Assembly (NCBI GenBank): GCA_964653685.1
Contig: CAZZHA010000031.1
Location: 1-5,516, forward strand
Reading direction: 5' to 3'
DNA: 5,516 nucleotides
Origin: DATKWU01 sp964653685
GTDB taxonomy: Bacteria; Patescibacteriota; Microgenomatia; PFEM01; JAHIFH01
Shown: piece by piece, positions 1 to 5,516 of the stretch
How the letters are laid out: every line of letters starts with the position of its first letter
How positions within the stretch are numbered: the first letter of the stretch is position 1
The notes under the pieces: model-generated
Database searches by the model: none
The model's input: only the letters and a program-made list of their open reading frames with translations
Told to the model about the DNA's origin: nothing
Translations under genes and position numbers: made by a program

Positions 1-1
1 A

Positions 2-30
2 TTGACACTTATTTTCTAAAAATCAATAAT
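2..30 (+). promoter_or_regulatory. Sigma-70-like promoter of the propeller gene, predicted leaderless
   Basis: A perfect -35 hexamer TTGACA (2-7) is followed after exactly 17 bases by AATAAT (25-30), a 5/6 match to the TATAAT -10 box. Transcription would be expected to start about 7 bases after the hexamer, at 37-38, which coincides with the ATG at 38. The mRNA would then have essentially no 5' leader. This agrees with the lack of a well-placed Shine-Dalgarno sequence; a GGAG at 31-34 is only 3 bases from the ATG. The hexamers and spacing are seen directly, and the start site is inferred. Confidence 0.72.
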
Positions 31-37
31 GGAGTTA

Positions 38-2035
38 ATGAAGAAGTGGCTGCCTTTTGTTTTTCTCTTTCTTTTCTTTTTCTGTTTTCCTTCTTTTTCC
101 TTGGCTGAAGAAAAGATGAATGCTCCTTCTGGAGGAGTGATTCCTAAGTTAGCGACCACGCCTAATGACCCTGAACTTTTAAATGGTCATGTTTATCCGA
201 GTTGGGGTCCAGTTTGCCAGCGTTATACCTATTCCGTGGTTTATCGAGATAAAGAAGGTCGGGAACCAGTCTATGTTCAAATTTACTTTAATGGCCAGAT
301 GATTAATCTGGAGAAAGAATCTCCTGAAGATAATGATTATCAAAAAGGGGTGAAATATATTTATCAATATGTGCCTAAGAAACTCGGCTCTAACTTTTAT
401 TACTTTGAAGCTTCTAATGGGTTAGGTAAGGCCAGGGATTCGATTATTGAATCTCCGGATAATGGTCCGGTTCTGTTTGAGAGTGCTTTTGATCAGAATG
501 AGATTGCTGTCATTAATCAGCAAACAGGCGAGAAGGTTTTAAGCTATCCGACTGGCAAAGAATGGGTTGGTGGGGTGGCTCTTTCTGATGACGGCAAGTA
601 TTTGGCGGCGAAGACCTCTCACCATCTTTATCTTTTTGATCTAGCTTTTCCTAAAGCCCCTCTCTGGTCTTATAACCAAGCAGGGAGTGAAGTTGGTGGC
701 GATGTTAAAGGTGGAATTGATATTTCTGGAGATGGTTCGAGAATCGTGGCTGCTATTGGTGATTCGGTTCTTTTTTTTGATAAAACCAGTAATAATCCTC
801 TTTGGCAGTCTCGAATAGGCAATTCTTATAATGTGGCGATTTCTAAGGATGGTCGCTATCTGGCGGCGGCAACTTCAGGCGAAGAGGCTAATCTCAATTC
901 TAATCTTTTAATTCTTTGGGACTACAAGAGCGAAAAACCCTTGTGGCAATACCACAGTTCCGGTAATTTCCATGATGTTTCCTTGTCTGCTGATGGCAGT
1001 TTTATTGCCGGCGCTACCGGTTGTCCTGATAGGAGAGGTTATATTTTCTCCAAGGAATCTAATGTACCAATCATGAAGTCAGAGATGTTAACCCGGGATT
1101 CACCGGTTCATCGGGCTAAGATTTCCAGTGATGGTCAATTGGTGGCTTTTGGGAGTGAATTAGACCGAGGCGCGGTTTTCCTTTTTTCCAAGGACTCAAT
1201 TGAACCGCTTTGGCAATTTCCGACACCAAGAGGCAGTTCGGTCAGAGCCCTTAACTTTACGCCTAGTGGCGAATACATTGGGGCTGCTACTTTTGCTGGT
1301 AATGCCTATATCTTCTCTAAAGATTCAAATCAGCCGGTGGCTTCTTGGCAGGTTCAAGCCGCTTTAGGTGGGGTGGATATTGCTGACGATGGCAGTTTTC
1401 TAGCGACTGGCGGGACAGACAACAAACTTCATCTTTTTTTTAAGGATAGTCAGGAGAAAAAAGAAATTGGTTTTGATGAATACGTTGAAGAAATTGATAT
1501 TTCCGGTAATGGTCAATATGTTGCCGTCGGTACCGGCGGTTCCGTTTACTTTTTTGAAAGTTTTACTAAGGATGAGGGCAAAGTTTTTCCTTGTGAAGAG
1601 ATTATTGAGCCAGAGCTAGAAAAGGGAATATTCGTCGATTCAGGTTCAAAGACTGGAGAAACTAAAGAAAAGGGCAGACTTTCACCCGCTATCTTAGCTG
1701 GTTTAGTCAGTTTAGTTTCTCTTTTAGCTTTAGGTTTCTATTTTGCCTTAGTTCGGTTTAATCTTTTAAGAAGAGTAGAGGAAAAGCGTTTGAAAATTAG
1801 TAAAAAGGTCATTCTTCCTTTGGCGGTTTTGGCTGGTTTATTTTTCCTTTTGGCTTTGGTTTTGGGTTTAAAGGATTTTCAAAGAGTAGGTGGGTTTTCT
1901 TTAGAAAAACCTTCTTTGAATCAGGAATCTTTGCCTTCAGAAGAAAATAGAGGAGTTTGTGGTAATAGTCTTTGTGAACCAGATTTTGGGGAAACAAAGG
2001 AAAGTTGTGTCCAGGATTGCTCGCAGGGAAATTGA
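38..2035 (+). CDS. Secreted membrane-anchored WD40/PQQ-like beta-propeller protein with C-terminal Cys motif
   Basis: A 665-residue envelope protein of unknown specific role. Residues 1-23 form a signal peptide (KKW, then a Phe/Leu-rich core, then SLA before EE). Residues about 28-147 look like an Ig-like beta domain (aromatic strands, YFEASNGLG). Residues about 148-507 hold eight repeats centred on D-G motifs near 183, 230, 269, 317, 363, 408, 449 and 489, several followed by a PLWQ-type strand, as in WD40-like or PQQ-like propellers. Two membrane segments follow, about 548-572 and 591-610. The basic loop between them (RRVEEKRLKISKK) should be cytoplasmic, which puts both the propeller and the tail outside. 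The tail carries four cysteines (641, 646, 657, 661) in a CGNxxCEP...GET...C..DC pattern. I start at ATG 38 because the alternative in-frame ATG at 29 overlaps the predicted -10 box; using 29 adds only MEL. Such propellers usually act as protein-binding scaffolds, and no catalytic residues are recognised. Its stop abuts the convergent gene. Confidence 0.85.
   Translation: MKKWLPFVFLFLFFFCFPSFSLAEEKMNAPSGGVIPKLATTPNDPELLNGHVYPSWGPVCQRYTYSVVYRDKEGREPVYVQIYFNGQMINLEKESPEDNDYQKGVKYIYQYVPKKLGSNFYYFEASNGLGKARDSIIESPDNGPVLFESAFDQNEIAVINQQTGEKVLSYPTGKEWVGGVALSDDGKYLAAKTSHHLYLFDLAFPKAPLWSYNQAGSEVGGDVKGGIDISGDGSRIVAAIGDSVLFFDKTSNNPLWQSRIGNSYNVAISKDGRYLAAATSGEEANLNSNLLILWDYKSEKPLWQYHSSGNFHDVSLSADGSFIAGATGCPDRRGYIFSKESNVPIMKSEMLTRDSPVHRAKISSDGQLVAFGSELDRGAVFLFSKDSIEPLWQFPTPRGSSVRALNFTPSGEYIGAATFAGNAYIFSKDSNQPVASWQVQAALGGVDIADDGSFLATGGTDNKLHLFFKDSQEKKEIGFDEYVEEIDISGNGQYVAVGTGGSVYFFESFTKDEGKVFPCEEIIEPELEKGIFVDSGSKTGETKEKGRLSPAILAGLVSLVSLLALGFYFALVRFNLLRRVEEKRLKISKKVILPLAVLAGLFFLLALVLGLKDFQRVGGFSLEKPSLNQESLPSEENRGVCGNSLCEPDFGETKESCVQDCSQGN
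479..1558 (+). repeat. Tandem propeller-blade repeats (about eight) inside the surface protein gene
   Basis: The translated region shows a degenerate repeat every 39-48 residues. Each unit runs: hydrophobic strand, S-x-D-G-x-Y/F, L/I-A-A, a variable stretch, L-x-L/F-F/W, and in several units N/K/E-x-PLWQ. Eight D/S/N-G turns are visible. The repeats are clear at protein level and poorly conserved in DNA, which indicates old divergence and argues against recent amplification. Whether the fold closes as a 7- or 8-bladed ring cannot be decided by eye; a partial strand set at residues 148-172 could provide the closing strands. Confidence 0.75.
1958..2020 (+). other. Sequence encoding the C-terminal CGN-C-GET-C-DC cysteine motif
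   Basis: The motif has four cysteines spaced C-x4-C-x10-C-x3-C, with a GN after the first, EP after the second and GET before the third. I recognise this type of short Cys-rich segment (CGNGxCE..GET..NC..DC) from the ends of many archaeal and candidate-phylum surface proteins. It probably forms two disulfides and may bind a metal, which is inference. By the membrane topology it lies outside the cell. Confidence 0.6.
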
Positions 2036-3061
2036 TTAGATTTTAATATTCAAATCTTCACCACAATCAGAACAGTGGCCGTCTTTATCGACGCCTAGGA
2101 TTTCGGTTCGGTAGCCAGTTCTTCTGATAGCGAGGTTATGACATTTAGGGCAGAAAGTGTCGTCTTCTTCATCTACGGGTAGATTGCCGATATAGACAAA
2201 TTCTAAACCCTCTTTCATCCCTATTTTTCTGGCTTTGAGCAGGGTTTCGGCTGGTGTAGGCGGAACATTGGTCAGGTCAGCGTAAGGAAAGAATCTAGTT
2301 ACATGCCAGGGTGTTTTTTTGCCTAGGTTTTTAACAATCCAATGAGCTATTTTTTTAAGATTGTTTTCTGAATCATTCCAGGTGGGAATGATATTGGTGA
2401 CACATTCAAGGTGAATCTCGGGGTATTGGTCGTGAATATATTTAGTAGTTTCAAAAACCCCTTTGGCTTGGGGAACACCAATCAGTTTTTTATAGAGTTT
2501 ATCATCAAAACTTTTAAGGTCAACCCGGTAGATATCTAGATAAGGGGCTATCTTATCAATCGCTTCCTTGGTGGCATAACCATTGGTGACCCAACAAGTG
2601 TAAATTTTCTCTTTTTTAGCCAGTTTAGCGCCATCAAGAGAATATTCTAGCCAGATAGCCGGTTCATTGTAGGTCCAGGCAATCCCTTCAGCCCCTGACT
2701 TTTTCGCCATTTTAATCGCTTCTTCTGGAGAAAGGAATTTTTGATTATCGAGATTAATTGAAGCACCGTTGGTGTGGCTAATCTCATAATTTTGACAGAA
2801 CTGGCATTTAAAATTGCAACCATAAGTCCCGAGAGAAAGGCAGGGCGAGCCTGGTTTGTAGTGAAAGACGGGCTTTTTTTCAATTGGGTCTAGGTTGACT
2901 GAAGAAACCACACCATAGATGACTGAATAGAGTGTGCCCTTTTTATTAATCCTGGTTTGGCAAAAACCCCATTGGTCTGGGGCGACCTGGCATCTTCGTT
3001 GGCAAGTAAAACAAGCGACTTTTTTATTCTTTAATGGTTTGGCGAGCAGGGTTTTTTTCAT
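2036..3061 (-). CDS. amrS: AmmeMemoRadiSam system radical SAM enzyme (AmrS-like)
   Basis: A 341-residue cytosolic radical SAM protein related to pyruvate-formate-lyase activating enzymes. The [4Fe-4S] cluster motif C-x3-C-x2-C is at C82, C86 and C89 (GCNFKCQFCQN). A Cys-rich N-terminal segment (C17, C20, C24, C34) and the family signature DPIEKKP (58-64) come before it. TYNEP (130-134) and the HVTRFFP stretch (253-259) are also typical. A C-terminal zinc-ribbon-like region has two CxxC knuckles (C304/C307 and C330/C333). Length and ends look complete. The family is named for its frequent co-occurrence with AMMECR1 and Memo proteins; neither is in this window. The substrate is, to my knowledge, not settled, so the reaction is stated only as radical SAM chemistry. 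It is the second gene of an operon: its ATG overlaps the upstream stop by one base (TGATG), and no Shine-Dalgarno sequence is visible, so translation probably depends on reinitiation. Confidence 0.9.
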   Translation of the reverse strand: MKKTLLAKPLKNKKVACFTCQRRCQVAPDQWGFCQTRINKKGTLYSVIYGVVSSVNLDPIEKKPVFHYKPGSPCLSLGTYGCNFKCQFCQNYEISHTNGASINLDNQKFLSPEEAIKMAKKSGAEGIAWTYNEPAIWLEYSLDGAKLAKKEKIYTCWVTNGYATKEAIDKIAPYLDIYRVDLKSFDDKLYKKLIGVPQAKGVFETTKYIHDQYPEIHLECVTNIIPTWNDSENNLKKIAHWIVKNLGKKTPWHVTRFFPYADLTNVPPTPAETLLKARKIGMKEGLEFVYIGNLPVDEEDDTFCPKCHNLAIRRTGYRTEILGVDKDGHCSDCGEDLNIKI

Positions 3062-3063
3062 CA
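3059..3063 (-). promoter_or_regulatory. TGATG stop-start overlap (translational coupling)
   Basis: On the minus strand the upstream ligase gene ends in TGA (3063-3061) and the amrS-like gene starts with ATG (3061-3059), sharing one base. The bases before this ATG (CAAAACCCTCTG) contain no purine-rich ribosome-binding site. Ribosomes finishing the first gene are therefore the likely source of initiation on the second. Confidence 0.7.
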
Positions 3064-5136
3064 GAGGGTTTTGAGCTTATCAATGGCTCGGGTATCAGCC
3101 GGATTAATTTTTTCGAGAATATAATTCAATTGTTTTCTCGCTTCTTCTTTTTGCTTGTTTTCTTCATAAAAGAGAGCCAGAGCATAACGGGCATCAGCGT
3201 AATTGGGTTTTAATTCGATAGCGTGTTCCAGGGTTTTAATGGCGGTTTCTTTTTGCCCAAGATGAGAATAAAGGAGAGCTAAATTGTATTGGATTTTGGC
3301 ATCAGTTTGGGCTAAATCAGCAGCTTTGAGTAAAGTGTTGAGAGCTTCTTGTTCATAATGAGGATTGGTGAGAGCCAGACTAATGAACATTTTAGCTCTT
3401 TTTTTCCAGAAGTTAAGATGATAAGGACTGGTTTTGAGCGCCTGGTCTGATTCAGCAATGGCTAAATCAACTAATTGGCCGGCGAGCGAAGCATTATCCG
3501 CTTCTTGGGCTAATTCGGCTAAACCTGCCAGGGAAAGGGCCATTTCCGCGCGATAATAGGGTTCACTCGGATGAAGATTAATTGCGGTTTGGAGTTCTTT
3601 GTAGGCTTGATCATATTTCGTGGCTTCATTAAGTTTTTCCGCTAAAGCAAAACGGGTATCGGCATACCAGAATTTGAGGAGATAGATAATGGTGCTTAGA
3701 GAAAGGAGAGAGATAAGAATAATGGCGGCCCATTGTTTGTTTTCCAGAATTTGTTTTTGGGGTTTTGGTTCTTTTTCTGGTTGACTGGTAAGAACAATGG
3801 CCATGGCAGGAAGAAGGAAGAAAAGGAGACTAATTGGCACCACGGAAAAGCCAAAAAAGTTGGTAATTAAGATACTGATATAGCCAGCGAGGAGAGCAAT
3901 GATTAAGAGAATCGTTTCTTTGGCTTTTTTTAGATGAGTGATGATTTGTTTGAGAGACCAGAAGAGAAAAGTTCCGATGAGAATTAGATAGGTAAAGAGG
4001 CCAATGAGGCCGGTGTTGGCTAAAAGAGTTAGGTATTCATTATGGGCTTTGTTGTAGAGTAAGTCCCATTCAGAGACGTCATTATGGGCGCGAGGTCGGT
4101 ACCAATAATAGGCGTAGCCAAAAGTTTCGACGCCCGTGCCTAGAATTGGGTGATCTTTCCAGATTTCCAGTGCGCCTTGCCAAACAATTTTTCTAATATC
4201 ACCGGATTCGCTAATAAGTAAACCTGGTTGACTTTCAGCTGGGATGGTGGCTTCTTGAGTTGGTGTTTTTATTATTTTTTCCTTGATTTGACCGAGATGA
4301 GGTGTCCAGGGAGTGCCGGTGAGGAGGGTTAAAACTAGGAGAAGAAGGGAGAGACTGATAAAGGGTTTGGCTAGCTCTTTTATCTTTTGGCGATTGATAA
4401 GACCAATTAAACCCCAGAAAAGTAAATAAGCTCCTGCCAGACCAATTAGGCCTGAACGGGATTTGGTGTAAAGAAGACAGAGAAAAAAGATGGTGGTTAA
4501 AATATAGCCAAGATAAGGAAAGGAGAATTTTTTGAAGATTGGTTGTTTTTTGAGAAGAATGATTGTCCAAGCTAGAGGTAAGAGAGCCACTAGCCAGGCG
4601 GCTAGCCAGTTAGGTTGGCCTAAAGTCGAGAAAACCCTGATTTGAACTTCTTGAACCCAATACTGGGCATCAATGCCAAAATGTTCAGCAAGGCCATAAA
4701 GGCTGACGAGAATAGCTGAGGTAAGGGTAAAACGGAGGGCGGTTAAGGTTTTTTCTTTGTTGAAATTACTAACGTAAACCCAGTAAAGGAGAAGATAGCT
4801 GATGGTCGAAAAAAGGCCGCCATTAAAGCGACTGTAATAACCCCAGAGAGAAGTATGACGGTCAAGACTATAAATAGTACTGATGATTTGGGAGATAAGA
4901 AAAAGGATTAAAGGGAGATCAAGGATAGTCCGGCGGAAGATAATTCTTTTTTCGATAATCATTTTAACAACCCAGGTAGAAGTAATAATTATTGTTAGGA
5001 GAAAGGTCAGCATCATTTTATTGAATTCAAAGAGTTCATAATTCCAGGGAGTGAGAATTAAAGGAACAAGAAAGAAAAGAATGTAGAAGTTCAATTCAAG
5101 AATTTGATTGACTAAAGGAAGAATTGTTTTTTTCAT
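3061..5136 (-). CDS. O-antigen ligase/polymerase (Wzy_C-like) membrane protein with C-terminal TPR repeats
   Basis: A 691-residue protein. Residues 1-490 are polytopic, with roughly a dozen hydrophobic segments. Ligase-family signatures appear in order: WGYYSRFNGG (98-107), STLGQPNWLA (170-179), KSRSGL (225-230), then a large extracytoplasmic loop (about 274-370) containing RKIVWQ (315-320), DHPILGTGVETFG (328-340) and AHNEYL (364-369). The Arg and His in this loop fit the residues important in WaaL/Wzy-type glycan transferases. After the last membrane segment (about 468-488) come several TPRs, clearest at about 613-647. It probably polymerises lipid-linked glycan or transfers it to a lipid or protein acceptor on the outer face of the membrane; sequence alone does not tell ligase from polymerase from protein O-oligosaccharyltransferase. 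The start at 5136 is supported by GAGG five bases upstream. It is the first gene of an operon with the amrS-like gene. Confidence 0.85.
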   Translation of the reverse strand: MKKTILPLVNQILELNFYILFFLVPLILTPWNYELFEFNKMMLTFLLTIIITSTWVVKMIIEKRIIFRRTILDLPLILFLISQIISTIYSLDRHTSLWGYYSRFNGGLFSTISYLLLYWVYVSNFNKEKTLTALRFTLTSAILVSLYGLAEHFGIDAQYWVQEVQIRVFSTLGQPNWLAAWLVALLPLAWTIILLKKQPIFKKFSFPYLGYILTTIFFLCLLYTKSRSGLIGLAGAYLLFWGLIGLINRQKIKELAKPFISLSLLLLVLTLLTGTPWTPHLGQIKEKIIKTPTQEATIPAESQPGLLISESGDIRKIVWQGALEIWKDHPILGTGVETFGYAYYWYRPRAHNDVSEWDLLYNKAHNEYLTLLANTGLIGLFTYLILIGTFLFWSLKQIITHLKKAKETILLIIALLAGYISILITNFFGFSVVPISLLFFLLPAMAIVLTSQPEKEPKPQKQILENKQWAAIILISLLSLSTIIYLLKFWYADTRFALAEKLNEATKYDQAYKELQTAINLHPSEPYYRAEMALSLAGLAELAQEADNASLAGQLVDLAIAESDQALKTSPYHLNFWKKRAKMFISLALTNPHYEQEALNTLLKAADLAQTDAKIQYNLALLYSHLGQKETAIKTLEHAIELKPNYADARYALALFYEENKQKEEARKQLNYILEKINPADTRAIDKLKTL

Positions 5137-5141
5137 ACCTG

Positions 5142-5145
5142 CCTC
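5142..5145 (-). promoter_or_regulatory. Shine-Dalgarno GAGG of the ligase/TPR gene
   Basis: Minus-strand GAGG lies five bases before the ATG at 5136 (GAGGCAGGTATG). It fixes that start and contrasts with the two plus-strand genes, which have no properly spaced Shine-Dalgarno. If the promoter call is right, transcription starts at about 5144-5145, so the leader is only 8-9 bases and the GAGG sits at its very 5' end. Confidence 0.6.
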
Positions 5146-5150
5146 AATTT

Positions 5151-5179
5151 AGTTTAACAGATTTCTTGCTTAGGGACAA
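5151..5179 (-). promoter_or_regulatory. Promoter of the ligase-amrS operon
   Basis: Read on the minus strand, TTGTCC (5179-5174, 4/6 match to TTGACA) is followed after 17 bases by TAAACT (5156-5151, 4/6 match to TATAAT). A TG one base upstream of the -10 makes an extended -10 (TGTTAAACT). The expected start is near 5144. It is interleaved with the promoter of the divergent gene. The assignment rests on motif match only. Confidence 0.5.
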
Positions 5180-5194
5180 ACTCTTTGTTATCAT
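5166..5194 (+). promoter_or_regulatory. Promoter of the 95-residue gene, predicted leaderless
   Basis: TTGCTT (5166-5171, 3/6) is followed after 17 bases by TATCAT (5189-5194, 5/6), with a TG at 5186-5187 giving an extended -10 (TGTTATCAT). The hexamer ends 7 bases before ATG 5202, the same distance as at the first gene, so transcription should start at or next to the ATG. The bases between (TTTCCCTC) have no ribosome-binding site. Confidence 0.58.
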
Positions 5195-5201
5195 TTCCCT
5201 C

Positions 5202-5489
5202 ATGAATTCAAAAGAGAGGGAAACAGAGCCGAAAAAGGGCTATTTTCGCACTCTGAATGTTTGGCATTTTATGACTGAAGAAGAGGCTAAATATTATGAT
5301 GAAATTGATTTTCGTGATTGGGAACAGGCTAATTCGGTTTGGGTTCATGGCCCCAGCGGCGGTTGGGGCTCGATTCGTCTAGCCAAGGAATTAGGTTTGG
5401 ATTTAAGAACTATTGATGATTTACCACCTGGAACCTGGATTTCTCATGATGGGAGTATCATTCGCCAAAGGATGCCTTCATCAGACTAA
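5202..5489 (+). CDS. Hypothetical small acidic/aromatic protein, 95 residues
   Basis: I do not recognise this protein. It is predicted soluble, with no signal peptide or membrane segment. The N-terminus is very polar (NSKERETEPKK), followed by an aromatic-rich stretch (GYFRTLNVWHF), an acidic region (TEEEAKYYDEIDFRDWE), a Gly/Trp patch (WVHGPSGGWGS), a helix with LAKELGLDL, and PPGTWISHDGS near the end. There are no cysteines and no catalytic motif I can name. I chose ATG 5202: the frame stays open upstream to a TTG at 5124, but that would place the promoter inside the gene and overlap the divergent gene. ATG 5202 sits exactly 7 bases after an extended -10. It is transcribed divergently from the ligase operon. 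It ends 27 bases before the window edge with no terminator visible. Confidence 0.62.
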   Translation: MNSKERETEPKKGYFRTLNVWHFMTEEEAKYYDEIDFRDWEQANSVWVHGPSGGWGSIRLAKELGLDLRTIDDLPPGTWISHDGSIIRQRMPSSD

Positions 5490-5497
5490 GGAATTTG

Positions 5498-5506
5498 TGT
5501 TATACT
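5498..5506 (+). promoter_or_regulatory. Extended -10 element at window edge
   Basis: TGTTATACT gives an extended -10 (TG at 5498-5499) with a 5/6 hexamer TATACT (5501-5506). The -35 region (5477-5483) is weak, at most 3/6. It lies just downstream of the stop of the small gene and would start transcription near 5513, at the window edge. The driven gene is not visible; it could be a protein or a stable RNA gene. Confidence 0.45.
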
Positions 5507-5516
5507 AAGCCCGTTT

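Noticed and set aside
1809..1997. Minus-strand open frame opposite the end of the propeller gene
   Set aside because: A shadow of the plus-strand gene with no start signal; low-complexity Lys/Pro-rich product mirrors the Phe/Leu/Gly-rich membrane segment.
38..2035. True PQQ-dependent dehydrogenase or canonical eukaryote-type WD40 protein
   Set aside because: Repeats resemble both fold classes, but no PQQ-binding or catalytic residues and no regular GH...WD spacing are visible, so only the general propeller call is supported.
2038..2057. Inverted repeat AGATTT ... AAATCT just inside the convergent junction
   Set aside because: Only six A/T-rich pairs with an 8-base loop and no T-run on either side; too weak to call a terminator.
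2848..2880. Possible plus-strand terminator: AGCCTG / CGGGCT stem followed by seven T
   Set aside because: It lies within the amrS-like gene about 0.8 kb past the propeller stop, has a short stem with a G-T pair and a 15-base loop, and the T-run is explained by the Lys-Lys codons of the conserved DPIEKKP motif.
4235..4570. Second minus-strand open frame inside the ligase gene
   Set aside because: Ser/Leu/His-rich out-of-frame reading of the membrane-protein codons; the real frame carries all family motifs.
5124..5201. An upstream TTG start that would extend the small protein by 26 residues
   Set aside because: It overlaps the divergent ligase gene, spans its promoter region, and has no ribosome-binding site; ATG 5202 fits the promoter geometry much better.
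1..5516. CRISPR array, insertion sequence, att site or defence gene cassette
   Set aside because: No spaced direct repeats, no terminal inverted repeats, no transposase or nuclease motifs, and the coding density leaves no unexplained stretch over 70 bases.

Overview
The window is AT-rich, tightly packed bacterial DNA with four protein genes and almost no intergenic space. Nothing in it is mobile, CRISPR-like or clearly an RNA gene. TGA is used as a stop codon (genes at 38-2035 and 3061-5136), so the code is not a UGA-recoded one. Three features resemble genomes of the Candidate Phyla Radiation (Patescibacteria, for example Microgenomates- or Parcubacteria-like lineages): a stand-alone AmmeMemoRadiSam-type radical SAM protein, an O-antigen-ligase-type polymerase fused to TPRs, and a surface propeller ending in a C-G-N-x-x-C...G-E-T...C...D-C motif. 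That placement is inference from gene style and was not tested.

Layout. Bases 1-37 carry a near-consensus sigma-70-like promoter lying directly against the first gene. Bases 38-2035 (+) encode a secreted, membrane-anchored beta-propeller protein with about eight WD40/PQQ-like blades. Its stop codon abuts the stop of a convergent gene with no base between them. Bases 2036-3061 (-) encode the AmmeMemoRadiSam radical SAM enzyme (amrS-like). It overlaps by one base (TGATG) the upstream gene at 3061-5136 (-), a polytopic O-antigen ligase/polymerase-like protein with a TPR tail, so the two form a translationally coupled operon. Bases 5137-5201 are a 65-bp divergent control region with two interlocked promoters. 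Bases 5202-5489 (+) encode a 95-residue protein I do not recognise. The last 27 bases hold an extended -10 element that probably drives something just outside the window.

How it fits together. Two products, the propeller and the ligase/TPR protein, act at the cell envelope. The radical SAM enzyme is cytosolic, and its usual partners (AMMECR1 and Memo) are not here. The most interesting regulatory signal is that both plus-strand genes have their -10 hexamer exactly 7 nt before the ATG and no usable Shine-Dalgarno sequence, which predicts leaderless mRNAs. The minus-strand operon instead has a GAGG ribosome-binding site. I did not find a clearly new multi-gene system. The best leads are the leaderless promoter geometry, the interlocked divergent promoters, the propeller/Cys-motif architecture and the unknown small protein.
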